From Tractidigestivibacter sp050946515 (GTDB lineage Bacteria; Actinomycetota; Coriobacteriia; Coriobacteriales; Atopobiaceae), in contig NZ_JBMNUX010000012.1 of assembly GCF_050946515.1 (NCBI RefSeq), forward strand, positions 13,588 through 77,587: 64,000 nt of DNA. The letters run 5' to 3'. The position numbers and the translations under genes were made by a program. Below the pieces are notes generated by a model, which saw nothing but the letters and a program-made list of their open reading frames with translations, was not told the DNA's origin and did no database searches. Of this stretch, positions 9,477 to 18,536 are shown one piece after another. Numbering within the stretch: position 1 is the stretch's first letter; every line of letters begins with the position of its first letter.

Positions 9477-11219
9477 ATGATTGAGCTGATGAAGCGTTAC
9501 CTCAAACCCTACCGAGGGAAGGCGCTCGCAGGCATCCTGACCAAGATGGTCGAGGTCGTGTTCGAGTGCCTGACGCCCCTGGTCGTCGCCCGCATGATCG
9601 ACGACGGCGTTGCCACGGGAAACACCGACGAGATCGTGCGCCTGGGGCTTCTCCTGCTTGTGTTCGCGGCGGTGAGCTACTGCTTCACGCTCGTGTGCCA
9701 GAAGATGGCGGCGCTTGTCTCGCAGGCGGTGGGCACCGACCTGAGAGACGCCCTCTACGCGCAGGTGAACCGCCTCTCGAGCGCCGAGGTCGACCGCTTT
9801 GGCACGCCATCGCTCGTCACGCGCGTCACCAACGACACCAACCAGGTGCAGGTGACGCTCGCCCTCACCATCCGGCAGCTCACCCGCTGGCCGCTTCTGG
9901 CCGTAGGCTCCGTGATCGCCTGCCTGCTCATCGACCTTCGGCTTGGCGTCATCACGCTCATCTGCACCCCGCTCGTGGGCCTCGTCTTCTATCTGGTTAT
10001 GAGCCGCGTCCTTCCGTACTACCAGTCAATGCAGACCAAGCTTGACCGCATCTCGCTCGTCACGCGCGAGGCGCTCTCCGGCGTCCGCGTGATTCGCGCC
10101 TTCCGCCGCGAAGACCACGAGGACGCCCGCTTCAACGACGCCGCGCGCGACCAGGCGGACACCGCCATCGCATCGGGCAAGCTCTCGTCGTTCCTGAGCC
10201 CCGCGACCATGGTGATCATGGACATGGGAATCGTCGCCATCCTTTGGCAAGGCGGCATCCAAGTGAACCTGGGCAACCTCACGCAGGGCGAGACGATGGC
10301 GTTCATAAACTACATGACCACCTCGCTCACCTCGATTGGCTACCTCGCCAACCTGCTCATCCTCATGATGCGCGGGCAGACCTCGGCCAAGCGAATCCTC
10401 GAGGTGCTTGACTGCGAGCCCTCCATCACCGACGGCTCAGACGAGAGCCTCGCTCTTCCAGCGCGTGGCGAGAAGCCCGCGCTCGAGCTCGAGCGCGTGG
10501 CATACCGCTACGAGGGCTCCGAGGTGGACGCGCTCTCCGACGTGACGCTGACGCTTCCCGAGGGCGGGACGCTCGGGGTCATCGGCGGAACCGGCTCGGG
10601 CAAGTCGACGCTCGTCGACCTCCTGCCGCGCCTCATGGACGCAAGCGAGGGGAGCGTGCGCGTGCTTGGCCATGACGTGCGCAGCTACCCCATCGCGCAG
10701 CTGCGCCACGAGGTGAGCATCGTTCCGCAGCACGCGTCGCTTACCTCGGGCACCATTCGCTCCAACCTCACCTGGAGAAAGAAGGACGCCACAGACGGCG
10801 AGCTCTGGGAGGCGCTCGAGTGCGCCCAGGCTGCAGACTTCGTGCGCCAGAAGCCCGACGGCCTGGACACCCTCGTCGAGGCCGACGGGAAGAACTTCTC
10901 AGGCGGCCAGCGCCAGCGCCTGACCATCGCCCGTGCGCTCGTGGGGTCTCCCCGCATCGTCGTGCTGGACGACTCCGCCTCGGCGCTCGACTTTGCCACC
11001 GACGCCAGGCTGCGCGGGGCGCTGGCCGGGCTCTCCTCAAAGATCACGACCGTGATCGTGAGCCAGCGCGTCTCGGCCGTCATGGGCGCAGACCAGGTGC
11101 TTGTCCTTGACCACGGGCGCATGGCGGGCTTGGGACCTCATAGAGAGCTTCTGAGCACCTGCCAGCTCTATCGCGAAATCTGCCTCTCGCAGCTTCGCAA
11201 AGAGGAGGTGGAGCGCTGA
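9477..11219 (+). CDS. ABC exporter half-transporter, degenerate-site subunit
   Basis: A six-helix exporter membrane domain (about residues 1-300) is fused to an ATP-binding domain (about 330-580). Walker A is GGTGSGKST and the signature is FSGGQRQRLTIARALV. After Walker B the catalytic Glu is replaced by Asp (VVLDDSASALD), and the switch His is replaced by Gln (VIVSQR). These are hallmarks of the non-canonical half of heterodimeric exporters such as BmrC/LmrC-type pairs. Its stop overlaps the next gene, which has the canonical residues, so the two should form one heterodimer. The substrate is unknown. Confidence 0.93.
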   Translation: MIELMKRYLKPYRGKALAGILTKMVEVVFECLTPLVVARMIDDGVATGNTDEIVRLGLLLLVFAAVSYCFTLVCQKMAALVSQAVGTDLRDALYAQVNRLSSAEVDRFGTPSLVTRVTNDTNQVQVTLALTIRQLTRWPLLAVGSVIACLLIDLRLGVITLICTPLVGLVFYLVMSRVLPYYQSMQTKLDRISLVTREALSGVRVIRAFRREDHEDARFNDAARDQADTAIASGKLSSFLSPATMVIMDMGIVAILWQGGIQVNLGNLTQGETMAFINYMTTSLTSIGYLANLLILMMRGQTSAKRILEVLDCEPSITDGSDESLALPARGEKPALELERVAYRYEGSEVDALSDVTLTLPEGGTLGVIGGTGSGKSTLVDLLPRLMDASEGSVRVLGHDVRSYPIAQLRHEVSIVPQHASLTSGTIRSNLTWRKKDATDGELWEALECAQAADFVRQKPDGLDTLVEADGKNFSGGQRQRLTIARALVGSPRIVVLDDSASALDFATDARLRGALAGLSSKITTVIVSQRVSAVMGADQVLVLDHGRMAGLGPHRELLSTCQLYREICLSQLRKEEVER

Positions 11220-13105
11220 TGCCGAACATCTACACGGGAGCCGCAGGAGGGGCGGCCTCGCTTCGCATGGTCAAGGGCGACATGGGCCAGGGGGGAGGAC
11301 CTGCTGGCAATGACCTCGACGCTTCCGTCTACTCCACGCGCGAGGTAGTCTCGCGCCTGCTGGGATACACGAAGCCGCACCGCATCTCGATGGTTGTCTC
11401 GCTCGTGACGGCTGCCGTCTCGACCTTGCTGCAGCTTTACGTGCCCATCCTGATTGGCCAGGGCATCGACCTTTTGATAAGCGAGGGGCACGTCGACTTT
11501 GCGGCGCTCCAGCCCATCTGCGTTCGCCTCGCCATCGTCGTCGTGATAGCGGGCTTCTCGCAGTGGCTCTCGGGCTGGTGCACCAACCGCCTCTCCTACG
11601 AGACGATTCGCGACCTTCGCATCGACGCGTACAAGAAGTTTCGCCACCTGCCTCTCTCGTTCATCGACTCCCACTCCCATGGCGACCTCCTGTCGCGCGT
11701 GGTGAATGACGTCGACATGGTGGGAGAGGGGCTGCTCCAGGGCTTCACCCAGCTCTTCACCGGCATCTTCGCCATCGCAGGGACGCTCGTCTTCATGTTC
11801 TCGCTCTCCGTGCCGGTGGCGCTTGTCGTGGTCTGCGTCACGCCGCTCTCGATTCTGGTTGCCTGGCTCATCGCGCGCTTCTCCGCCAAGAGCTTTGCCG
11901 ACTCCCAGGCCATCCAAGGTGAGCTTGGCGGCTACGCCGAGGAGATGATCGGAAACCAGAAGCTGGTCTCGGCCTTCGCGCGTGGGGACGAGTGCAACAA
12001 GGAGTTCTCCGAGATAAACGGGCGCCTCTACACGGCAGGGGAGCGCGCGCAGTTCATCAGCTCGCTCTCTAATCCCTCTACGCGCCTGGTCAACAACATC
12101 GTCTATGCAAGCGTCGCCGTCTTTGGGTGCATCTGCGTCATCACCGGATACCCCAGCCCGCTCACCGCCGGGCAGGTCCAGAGCTTCCTCTCGTACGCCA
12201 ACCAGTACATGAAGCCCTTCAACGAGATCTCGGGCGTGGTGACCCAGCTGCAGACGGCTCTTGCCTCCGCGCGGAGGCTCTTTGCCCTGCTCGACGCCGA
12301 GGACGAGCCTGACGAGGCAGGGTGCAAAGAGCTGGCGGAGCCAAGGCGCGGGCGCATCCAGTTTGAGGACGTATGCTTCTCCTACGTGAAGGACCGCCCC
12401 CTTCTTCAGAACATCACCTTCGAGGTCAAGCCCGGACAGACGTTTGCGCTGGTTGGCCCCACGGGATGCGGGAAGACCACGCTCATCAACCTGCTTCTGC
12501 GCTTCTATGACGTCGACTCGGGCACCATTCGCATCGATGGGCAGGACACCGCAGCCTTGACGCGCGAGAGCCTGCGCTCCGCCTTCGGCATGGTCCTTCA
12601 GGACACCTGGCTCTTCAAGGGCACCATCCGCCAGAACATCGCCTACGGCCGGCCCGACGCGACCGACGAAGAGGTCGTCGCCGCAGCGAAGCGAGCGCAC
12701 GCGCACAAGTTCATCGTGCAGCTACCACACGGCTACGACACGGTGGTCGAGGAGAACGGAGGGTCGCTCTCGCAGGGGCAGTGCCAGCTGCTCTGCATCG
12801 CCCGCGTCATGCTGACGAACCCCGCAATCCTGCTTCTGGACGAGGCGACCAGCTCCATCGACACCCGCACCGAGCTGCAGGTGCAAGACGCGTTCGACCG
12901 CATGATGGAGGGGCGGACCTCGCTCGTCGTGGCACACCGCCTCTCCACCGTGCGAAACGCAGACTGCATTCTGGTCATGAAGGACGGCAGGCTCATCGAG
13001 CACGGAACCCACGACGAGCTCCTTGCGCAAGGCGGCTTCTACGCCACGCTCTACGAGTCGCAGTTCGCGAACAACGACAGCCGCCCGGGGGCTAAGGTGG
13101 ACTAG
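11219..13105 (+). CDS. ABC exporter half-transporter, canonical-site subunit
   Basis: This is the partner of the preceding half-transporter, overlapping it by one base (TGATG). The 628-residue protein has a ~60-residue Gly/Asp-rich N-terminal extension, a six-helix exporter domain and a nucleotide-binding domain with GPTGCGKTT, Walker B plus catalytic Glu in LLLDEATSSID and the switch His in VVAHRLSTV. The signature is LSQGQCQLLCIARV, the LSQGQ variant often seen in the catalytically competent subunit of heterodimers. Role: ATP-driven export of an unknown lipid, peptide or drug. Confidence 0.93.
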   Translation: MPNIYTGAAGGAASLRMVKGDMGQGGGPAGNDLDASVYSTREVVSRLLGYTKPHRISMVVSLVTAAVSTLLQLYVPILIGQGIDLLISEGHVDFAALQPICVRLAIVVVIAGFSQWLSGWCTNRLSYETIRDLRIDAYKKFRHLPLSFIDSHSHGDLLSRVVNDVDMVGEGLLQGFTQLFTGIFAIAGTLVFMFSLSVPVALVVVCVTPLSILVAWLIARFSAKSFADSQAIQGELGGYAEEMIGNQKLVSAFARGDECNKEFSEINGRLYTAGERAQFISSLSNPSTRLVNNIVYASVAVFGCICVITGYPSPLTAGQVQSFLSYANQYMKPFNEISGVVTQLQTALASARRLFALLDAEDEPDEAGCKELAEPRRGRIQFEDVCFSYVKDRPLLQNITFEVKPGQTFALVGPTGCGKTTLINLLLRFYDVDSGTIRIDGQDTAALTRESLRSAFGMVLQDTWLFKGTIRQNIAYGRPDATDEEVVAAAKRAHAHKFIVQLPHGYDTVVEENGGSLSQGQCQLLCIARVMLTNPAILLLDEATSSIDTRTELQVQDAFDRMMEGRTSLVVAHRLSTVRNADCILVMKDGRLIEHGTHDELLAQGGFYATLYESQFANNDSRPGAKVD

Positions 13106-13140
13106 GGAAGCCGGCAAGGGGGATAATCTGCACGGAGTCA

Positions 13141-13155
13141 GTTCAAATCTTGAAC
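13141..13155. promoter_or_regulatory. Small perfect inverted repeat upstream of the glycerol-3-phosphate dehydrogenase set
   Basis: GTTCAA-ATC-TTGAAC, followed by TTTTG, lies 16 bases before the start at 13171. It could be an operator for the three-gene redox operon or a weak terminator for the ABC operon. A GATAAT hexamer (13122-13127) sits upstream without a convincing -35. Confidence 0.35.
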
Positions 13156-13170
13156 TTTTGGAGCGGCCCT

Positions 13171-14655
13171 ATGGAAGAACCCAACAGCTACGACGTCATT
13201 GTGATTGGCGCAGGCGTCTCGGGCTGTGCCACGGCGCGCGAGCTCTCTCGAACCACGGCGTCGGTCATGGTGCTCGAGGCGGAAGACGACATTTGCTCGG
13301 GCACGTCGAAGGCGAACTCGGCCATCGTGCATGCAGGCTATGACGCGCAGCCGGGAACGCTGATGGCAAAGCTCAACGTGGAGGGCAACTCCCTCATGTT
13401 CGAGCTCGCCAAGAAGCTCGACTTCCCCTGCAAGCGGATTGGCTCGCTCGTCGTCTGCACCAACGAGGCCGACCGGCCAGGCCTTCTTGAGCTTCTGGAG
13501 CGCGGGCGCAAGAACGGCGTGCCCGACCTGCGGATCGTCGAGAGAGACGAGCTTCGCCAGATGGAGCCCAACGTCTCCGATGATGCCGTAGCCGCCCTCT
13601 GGGCTCCGACTGCCGGCATCGTGAACCCCTTTGACCTCACGGCCGCCTTGGCCGAGAACGCCGCTGCTAACGGCGTCAAGTTCACGTTCAACGCCCCTGT
13701 CACGAACATCGAGAAGAACGAGGACGGCACCTTCGAGCTGCAGACCACGCGCGGGATGTTCCACGCCCGCTGCGTCGTGAACGCCGCTGGCGTCTATGCC
13801 GACCTCGTGCACAACGCGGTGAGCCCAGAGTCCGACCAGATGAAGATCGTCCCGCGCCGCGGCCAGTACCTGCTGCTTGACACCACCGCAGGCGCTCACG
13901 TGAAGCACGTCGTCTTCGCCCTTCCCACCAAGATGGGCAAGGGCGTCTTGGTCGCGCCCACCACCCACGGCAACCTCATCGTAGGACCCACCGCAGAGGA
14001 CATAGACGACCGGCAGGGAACCGACACTACGGCCGCCGGTCTTGCGGAGGTGGCAACGAAGTGCGGCATCACCGTCAAGGACGTGCCGCTTCGAGAGGTC
14101 ATCACCTCGTTCTCTGGACTGCGCGCGCATCGAGCGGAGCACGAGTTCCTGATTGGCGAGAACCCCGCCGTGCCGGGGTTTGTGGACTGCGCTGCGATCG
14201 AGTCTCCCGGCCTTACCGCGTCTCCCGCCATCGGCCGCATGGTCGCAGGCATCGCGGCCAGAATCGTCGGCGCAGAGGAGAGGCCCGCCGAGGACATCGT
14301 CGAGACTCGCCGCGGAATCCCCAACCTCGACGAGGCCGGCCTTGAGGAGTGGGCAAAGCTCTGCGAGAAGGACCCCCGCTACGGCCATGTGATCTGCCGC
14401 TGCTGCCACGTCAGCGAGGCCCAGATCGTCGATGCCATCCATCGCGTGCCCGGAGCGCGCAGCCTTGACGGCGTCAAGCGCCGCACGGCAGCCCAGATGG
14501 GCCGCTGCCAAGGCGGCTTCTGCACGCCCAAGATCATGGAAATCCTCTCGCGCGAGCTGGACGACGTCCAGATGGAGACCGTGACAAAGTGCGGTCCAGG
14601 CTCGACCCTCATCGTGGGAACACCTAAGGACTCGCTCGGAGGCGATGCCAAATGA
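13171..14655 (+). CDS. FAD-dependent glycerol-3-phosphate dehydrogenase-like subunit with BFD-type [2Fe-2S] domain (GlpA-like)
   Basis: The protein has a DAO-family FAD fold (DVIVIGAGVSGCATAREL near residue 7) followed by a C-terminal BFD [2Fe-2S] domain with CRCC near residue 409 and GRCQGGFCTPKI about 40 residues later. This architecture, followed by a second flavoprotein and a DUF1667 protein, matches the anaerobic glycerol-3-phosphate dehydrogenase set of many Gram-positives. The set would oxidise glycerol-3-phosphate to dihydroxyacetone phosphate. ATG 13171 is chosen because GGAG lies 7 bases upstream; an in-frame TTG at 13150 lacks a ribosome site. The product is 494 residues. No glpK or glpF is in view. 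Confidence 0.85.
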   Translation: MEEPNSYDVIVIGAGVSGCATARELSRTTASVMVLEAEDDICSGTSKANSAIVHAGYDAQPGTLMAKLNVEGNSLMFELAKKLDFPCKRIGSLVVCTNEADRPGLLELLERGRKNGVPDLRIVERDELRQMEPNVSDDAVAALWAPTAGIVNPFDLTAALAENAAANGVKFTFNAPVTNIEKNEDGTFELQTTRGMFHARCVVNAAGVYADLVHNAVSPESDQMKIVPRRGQYLLLDTTAGAHVKHVVFALPTKMGKGVLVAPTTHGNLIVGPTAEDIDDRQGTDTTAAGLAEVATKCGITVKDVPLREVITSFSGLRAHRAEHEFLIGENPAVPGFVDCAAIESPGLTASPAIGRMVAGIAARIVGAEERPAEDIVETRRGIPNLDEAGLEEWAKLCEKDPRYGHVICRCCHVSEAQIVDAIHRVPGARSLDGVKRRTAAQMGRCQGGFCTPKIMEILSRELDDVQMETVTKCGPGSTLIVGTPKDSLGGDAK

Positions 14656-15926
14656 GCACCACTGACTATGACGTCGTCGTCATTGGCGCTGGTCCCGCCG
14701 GCCTTGCCGCCGCCATCAGCGCGCGCAAGGCGGGAGCAGGCCGCGTGCTTGCGATAGAGCGCGACTCAAAGCCTGGCGGCATCTTGAACCAGTGCATCCA
14801 CAACGGCTTTGGGCTCATCACCTTCAAGGAGGAGCTCACCGGGCCCGAGTACGCGGCGCGCTTCGAGGACCAGGCCGCGGAGGCGGGCGTCGAGCTTCTC
14901 CTGAATACCATGGTGCTTGACATCTCTGGCCAGCGAGTCGTCACCTGCGTCTCTGAGAGCGAGGGCCTTCGCCAGATCTCTGCCGGCGCCATCGTCCTTG
15001 CTATGGGCTGCCGCGAGCGCCCGCGCGGCGCGCTCAACATCCCCGGCTTTCGCCCCGCAGGCATATACACCGCCGGCACGGCGCAGCGCCTGGTCAACAT
15101 CGAGGGCCTCCTGCCCGGCCGCGAGGTAGTCATCCTGGGCTCTGGCGACATCGGACTCATCATGGCGCGCCGCATGACGCTCGAGGGCGCGCACGTCGCC
15201 TGCGTGGCCGAGCTCATGCCGTACTCGGGCGGCCTCAAGAGAAACATCGTGCAATGCCTGGACGACTTTGGCATCCCGCTTCTGCTCTCGCACACGGTGA
15301 CGCGCGTAGAGGGCCAAAAGCGCGTCGAGGCCGTCTGGATCTCTGAGGTGGACGAGCATCGCCGCCCCATCCCTGGCACTGAGAAGCGCTATCCCTGCGA
15401 CACGCTGCTGCTCTCCGTCGGGCTGATTCCCGAAAACGAGCTCTCGCGCTCCGCTGGCGTCGAGCTTTCGCCCGTCACGCACGGCCCCTCGGTCAACGAG
15501 CACTTCGAGACAAGCGTCCCGGGGGTATTTGCGTGCGGAAACGTCCTTCACGTGCATGACCTCGTAGATTACGTGTCGCAGGAGGCGACAAGCGCGGGCA
15601 AAGCTGCCGCCGAGTGGGCAGCCGGTGGCTCCGCAGCGGATGCCGCCCGCCACAACCTGCCCGTCTTTGCCGAGGGAGGGGTAAGGTACACCGTTCCCCA
15701 AACCCTCGACCCAAGCTTGATGGACAGCGAGACTACCTTGAGGTTTAGGGTTTCTGACGTCTTCGAGGACCGACGGATCAGCGTGTACGTGGACGACGAG
15801 CGCATAGTCTCAAAGAGGCGCCCCATATTGGTGCCGGGACAGATGGAGCAGGTCACGCTGAAGCGCGAAGACCTTCTCGCCCGCCCGAACGCGTCTAAGA
15901 TCACCGTCAAGCTCGAGGAGGCGTAA
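14652..15926 (+). CDS. FAD/NAD(P)-dependent oxidoreductase subunit (GlpB/nitrite-reductase-like flavoprotein)
   Basis: The 424-residue two-dinucleotide-binding-domain flavoprotein has DVVVIGAGPAGLAAAISA at the N-terminus, GGILNQCIHNGFGL (conserved in partners of the GlpA-like/DUF1667 set) and a second GxGxxG in VVILGSGDIGLIMAR. It likely moves electrons between the GlpA-like subunit and a pyridine nucleotide or quinone; that role is inferred from operon context. GGAGG lies upstream of the ATG, which overlaps the preceding stop (ATGA). The last ~70 residues are a beta-rich domain without a recognised motif. Confidence 0.85.
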   Translation: MSTTDYDVVVIGAGPAGLAAAISARKAGAGRVLAIERDSKPGGILNQCIHNGFGLITFKEELTGPEYAARFEDQAAEAGVELLLNTMVLDISGQRVVTCVSESEGLRQISAGAIVLAMGCRERPRGALNIPGFRPAGIYTAGTAQRLVNIEGLLPGREVVILGSGDIGLIMARRMTLEGAHVACVAELMPYSGGLKRNIVQCLDDFGIPLLLSHTVTRVEGQKRVEAVWISEVDEHRRPIPGTEKRYPCDTLLLSVGLIPENELSRSAGVELSPVTHGPSVNEHFETSVPGVFACGNVLHVHDLVDYVSQEATSAGKAAAEWAAGGSAADAARHNLPVFAEGGVRYTVPQTLDPSLMDSETTLRFRVSDVFEDRRISVYVDDERIVSKRRPILVPGQMEQVTLKREDLLARPNASKITVKLEEA

Positions 15927-15929
15927 GCG

Positions 15930-16289
15930 ATGGAAAAGAGAACCTTGACCTGCATCAGGTGCCCCCGCGGCTGCGCCATCACGGTGACGCTTGACGAGGG
16001 GCAGATCACCTCCGTCACGGGCAACTCCTGCCCTCGCGGCGACCGCTATGCGCGCGACGAGGTGACGCACCCCGTGCGGACGGTCACCTCCACCGTTCCC
16101 GTGACGGGCTCGACGTCCGAGAAGGCCGTCTCGGTCAAGACCGCCTCCGACGTTCCAAAGGACAAGGTCATGGACGTCATGGCCGCCCTCGTCGGGGTCA
16201 CGGCTAAGGCTCCCGTTGAGATAGGGGACGTCATCGTGCGTGACGTTGCCGGCACGGGCGTCGACATCGTTGCAACAAAGCGCGCCTAG
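15930..16289 (+). CDS. DUF1667 protein, third subunit of the redox set
   Basis: A 119-residue protein with an N-terminal cysteine cluster (CIRCPRGC) and a second pair in NSCPRGDRYA, followed by a compact beta-rich region. DUF1667 proteins occur next to GlpA-like dehydrogenases and are thought to be their electron-transfer or assembly partner. Only four bases separate it from the preceding gene, and GAGGAGG precedes the ATG. The four cysteines could bind a cluster or zinc. Confidence 0.85.
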   Translation: MEKRTLTCIRCPRGCAITVTLDEGQITSVTGNSCPRGDRYARDEVTHPVRTVTSTVPVTGSTSEKAVSVKTASDVPKDKVMDVMAALVGVTAKAPVEIGDVIVRDVAGTGVDIVATKRA

Positions 16290-16333
16290 CCAGACACAAA
16301 GAAAGACCAGGGAGGGCTTCCTCTGCCAGCGAC

Positions 16334-16648
16334 TTATGCCTCCCACTGAAAGCGCCGCATGTCCACCTTGCCGTTGGGAAGAAACTCAATTCCTTCGGCA
16401 TCGAGCATGCGGCGCTGCTCGTTAGGGCCGCCGAACGCAAAGCCCGGCGCGAGCGAGCCGTCCTTGAACACCACGCGATGGCAGGGAACCCCGCCGGCCA
16501 TGCCTGGCGAGGAGTGCATGGCAAACCCGACGAAGCGGGCCTTGCGCGGCTCGCCCATCATGCGCGCTATCTGCCCGTACGTGGCGACACGACCTTGGGG
16601 TATCTGCCGCACTATGTCGTACGCTCGCTGAAAGAAGCCCTCGTCCAT
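16334..16648 (-). CDS. MGMT-family methyltransferase-like DNA-binding protein, short form
   Basis: This 104-residue protein corresponds to the DNA-binding/active-site domain of O6-alkylguanine-DNA alkyltransferase: IPQGRVATYGQIARMMG helix-turn-helix, then VPCHRVV. The reactive Cys is kept, unlike alkyltransferase-like proteins that have Trp there, so direct dealkylation is possible but unproven for such short forms. The frame could extend 5', but ATG 16648 follows AGGGGG by 6 bases. It is convergent with the DUF1667 gene and divergent from the isochorismatase gene. Confidence 0.85.
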   Translation of the reverse strand: MDEGFFQRAYDIVRQIPQGRVATYGQIARMMGEPRKARFVGFAMHSSPGMAGGVPCHRVVFKDGSLAPGFAFGGPNEQRRMLDAEGIEFLPNGKVDMRRFQWEA

Positions 16649-16722
16649 CGCATGCCCCCTATCGCTAAAGCCACCGCAAAGGGTACCATTAGCCCCAGTT
16701 GACTTGACCGAAGGGAGCAACC

Positions 16723-17292
16723 ATGGCTCTAGACAAAAGCTCTACCGCCCTTCTCGTAATCGACGTTCTCGTGACCAAGGGCGAAGACACGCTCTACAAG
16801 GCAGACCCAGACGAGACGCGCCTTGTTGCGGCTTCCAAGCGCGTGGTGGACGCCGCCCGCAAGGCTGGCCTTCCCGTGCTCTTCCTGTGCGACCAGCACA
16901 TCCCGGGCGTCGACAAGGAGCTTGCGCTCTGGGGCGAGCACGGCATCAAAGGCAAGGCCGTGCCGAACCCCGAGCTTCGCGCTGGCTCAGGCGAGCGCGA
17001 CTTCATCATCCCCAAGCGCCGCTACTCAGGCTTCTTCCAGACAGACCTCGACCTCACGCTTCGCGAGCTGGGCATAAAGACCGTCATCGCCGTGGGGGAG
17101 GACACCAACATCTGCGTCCTCCATACGCTGGCAGATGCCTGGAACCTGGGATATGACTCGATCGTCGTCGAGGACGCAACCAGGACCTTCCTTTGCGGAA
17201 CGCAGGAGGGGGCGCTCGAGCACTTCAGGAAGTGCTATGGCTCGAAGGTCGTGAGCGCAGACCAAATCGTCTCCGAGCTGGCGGAGGCATAG
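16723..17292 (+). CDS. Isochorismatase-family cysteine hydrolase
   Basis: The 189-residue alpha/beta hydrolase has the family triad: Asp in LLVIDVL (D14), Lys in IIPKRRYSGF (K100) and Cys in EDTNICVLHT (C133). Relatives include nicotinamidases and other amidases. PncA-type metal ligands are not obvious, so nicotinamidase activity is not claimed. AAGGGAG precedes the ATG. The next gene begins directly after its stop. Confidence 0.88.
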   Translation: MALDKSSTALLVIDVLVTKGEDTLYKADPDETRLVAASKRVVDAARKAGLPVLFLCDQHIPGVDKELALWGEHGIKGKAVPNPELRAGSGERDFIIPKRRYSGFFQTDLDLTLRELGIKTVIAVGEDTNICVLHTLADAWNLGYDSIVVEDATRTFLCGTQEGALEHFRKCYGSKVVSADQIVSELAEA

Positions 17293-17790
17293 ATGGCTGA
17301 GAAGCGACACTACAAGGCCATGAAGACGCCCTCGGACTCCATGGTCACGGTGACCAAGACGGTCCACTACGAGGACATCAACGGCATCAACCGCCTCTTT
17401 GGCGGCCGGCTCATGGAATGGATCGACGACGCGGCGGGCGTTGCTTCTCGCCGCCACTGCGGCTGTGCCGTCACGACCGCCTGCGTCGACCAGCTTGTCT
17501 TCAAGCGCCCTGTGCTCTTGAACGACATCATCACCATCCACGCGCAGGTCACCCATGTCGGCCGCACGTCGATGGAGGTCCGCGTGGAAACCTACGTGGA
17601 AAACGTCGCAGACGGCTCGCGCGCCCTTGTGAACATGGCCTACCTGACCGAGGTCTGCATGGACAAGAGCGGGAAGCCGACGCCGGTCGAGTATGGGCTT
17701 TTGCTGACGACAGACGAGGAGCGCGCCGAGAACGAGGCTGCGAAGAAGCGCATCGTCTTTCGCAAGACGCGCAAGGCCGAGGGCTTCTAA
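17293..17790 (+). CDS. Acyl-CoA thioesterase, hotdog fold
   Basis: The 165-residue protein matches the YciA/BFIT-type acyl-CoA thioesterases: N-terminal HYEDINGINRLFGGRLMEWI with the catalytic Asp region DDAAGVASRRH, then VDQLVFKRPVLLNDII and VGRTSMEVRVE. It would hydrolyse acyl-CoA to free acid and CoA. The ATG abuts the isochorismatase stop, suggesting co-expression. Chain-length preference cannot be read from the sequence. Confidence 0.9.
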   Translation: MAEKRHYKAMKTPSDSMVTVTKTVHYEDINGINRLFGGRLMEWIDDAAGVASRRHCGCAVTTACVDQLVFKRPVLLNDIITIHAQVTHVGRTSMEVRVETYVENVADGSRALVNMAYLTEVCMDKSGKPTPVEYGLLLTTDEERAENEAAKKRIVFRKTRKAEGF

Positions 17791-17825
17791 CGGCAGGCCG
17801 CGCAGGAGTTTGGAGTGAGCAGGGC

Positions 17826-18518
17826 ATGGCAAAGAGCACCAAGCGCTTCTCGCTTGACAGGTACCAGATATGCGTGGCGCCCGCAACAACGGCGGGAGCG
17901 CCGGTGGTCTATCTCAACATGTACGAGGACGAGACGGACCAGACCCTCGACGCGCTCGCCTCGCTTGGGTGCCCTGACGTGGCGCTCATTGGCATCAGCA
18001 ACATAGACTGGGGCCGCGACATGACGCCGTGGGAAGCGCCCTCTGCCTTCGAGCGCAACAAGAGCTATGGCGGCCGCGCCGACGGCTACCTCGAGCTTCT
18101 CGTAAGCCAGATTGCTCCCTCCGCCGAGGCCGAGCTCGGCGGCGAGCCTGCGTGGAGGGGGCTTGCCGGCTACTCGCTCGCAGGGCTCTTTGCCTGCTAC
18201 GCTCCCTACAAGAGCACGTTCTTCTCCAGAGTCGCCAGCATGTCGGGCTCCCTTTGGTACCCCAACTTTCTGGAATTTGCCACCTCGCACGACATGGCGC
18301 GCGTTCCCGAGCGCGCCTACCTCTCGGTCGGGAGCAAGGAGAGCCACACGAGAAACCAGGCCACCAGCACCGTGCGTGACCGAACCGAGGCATTTCGCGA
18401 CTACCTTGAGTCCGTTGGCGCCCGCGCGTCCTTCGAGCTCAACCCGGGCGGTCACTTCAAGGACATATGCCTGCGCACGGCCAAGGGGATCATGGCGCTG
18501 GCCGACAAGGCGCGATGA
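17826..18518 (+). CDS. Alpha/beta-hydrolase-fold putative esterase
   Basis: The 230-residue protein has nucleophile elbow GYSLAG near residue 114, then SMSGSLWYP and a C-terminal catalytic His in NPGGHFKD. This is the layout of the Fes/IroE/esterase-D-like group; the substrate is unknown. The frame is open 5' inside the thioesterase gene, but MAKSTKRFSLDRYQI from ATG 17826 is the first plausible start outside the neighbour. It is convergent with birA; the 18 bases between them can form a short CGCCTC/GAGGCG hairpin. Confidence 0.78.
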   Translation: MAKSTKRFSLDRYQICVAPATTAGAPVVYLNMYEDETDQTLDALASLGCPDVALIGISNIDWGRDMTPWEAPSAFERNKSYGGRADGYLELLVSQIAPSAEAELGGEPAWRGLAGYSLAGLFACYAPYKSTFFSRVASMSGSLWYPNFLEFATSHDMARVPERAYLSVGSKESHTRNQATSTVRDRTEAFRDYLESVGARASFELNPGGHFKDICLRTAKGIMALADKAR

Positions 18519-18536
18519 ACGCCTCCGTGCGAGGCG

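Noticed and set aside
11168..14511. Long minus-strand frames opposite the ABC exporter and GlpA-like genes
   Set aside because: Shadow frames of genes with intact catalytic motifs; composition is Arg/Ala/Gly/Val-rich without motifs.
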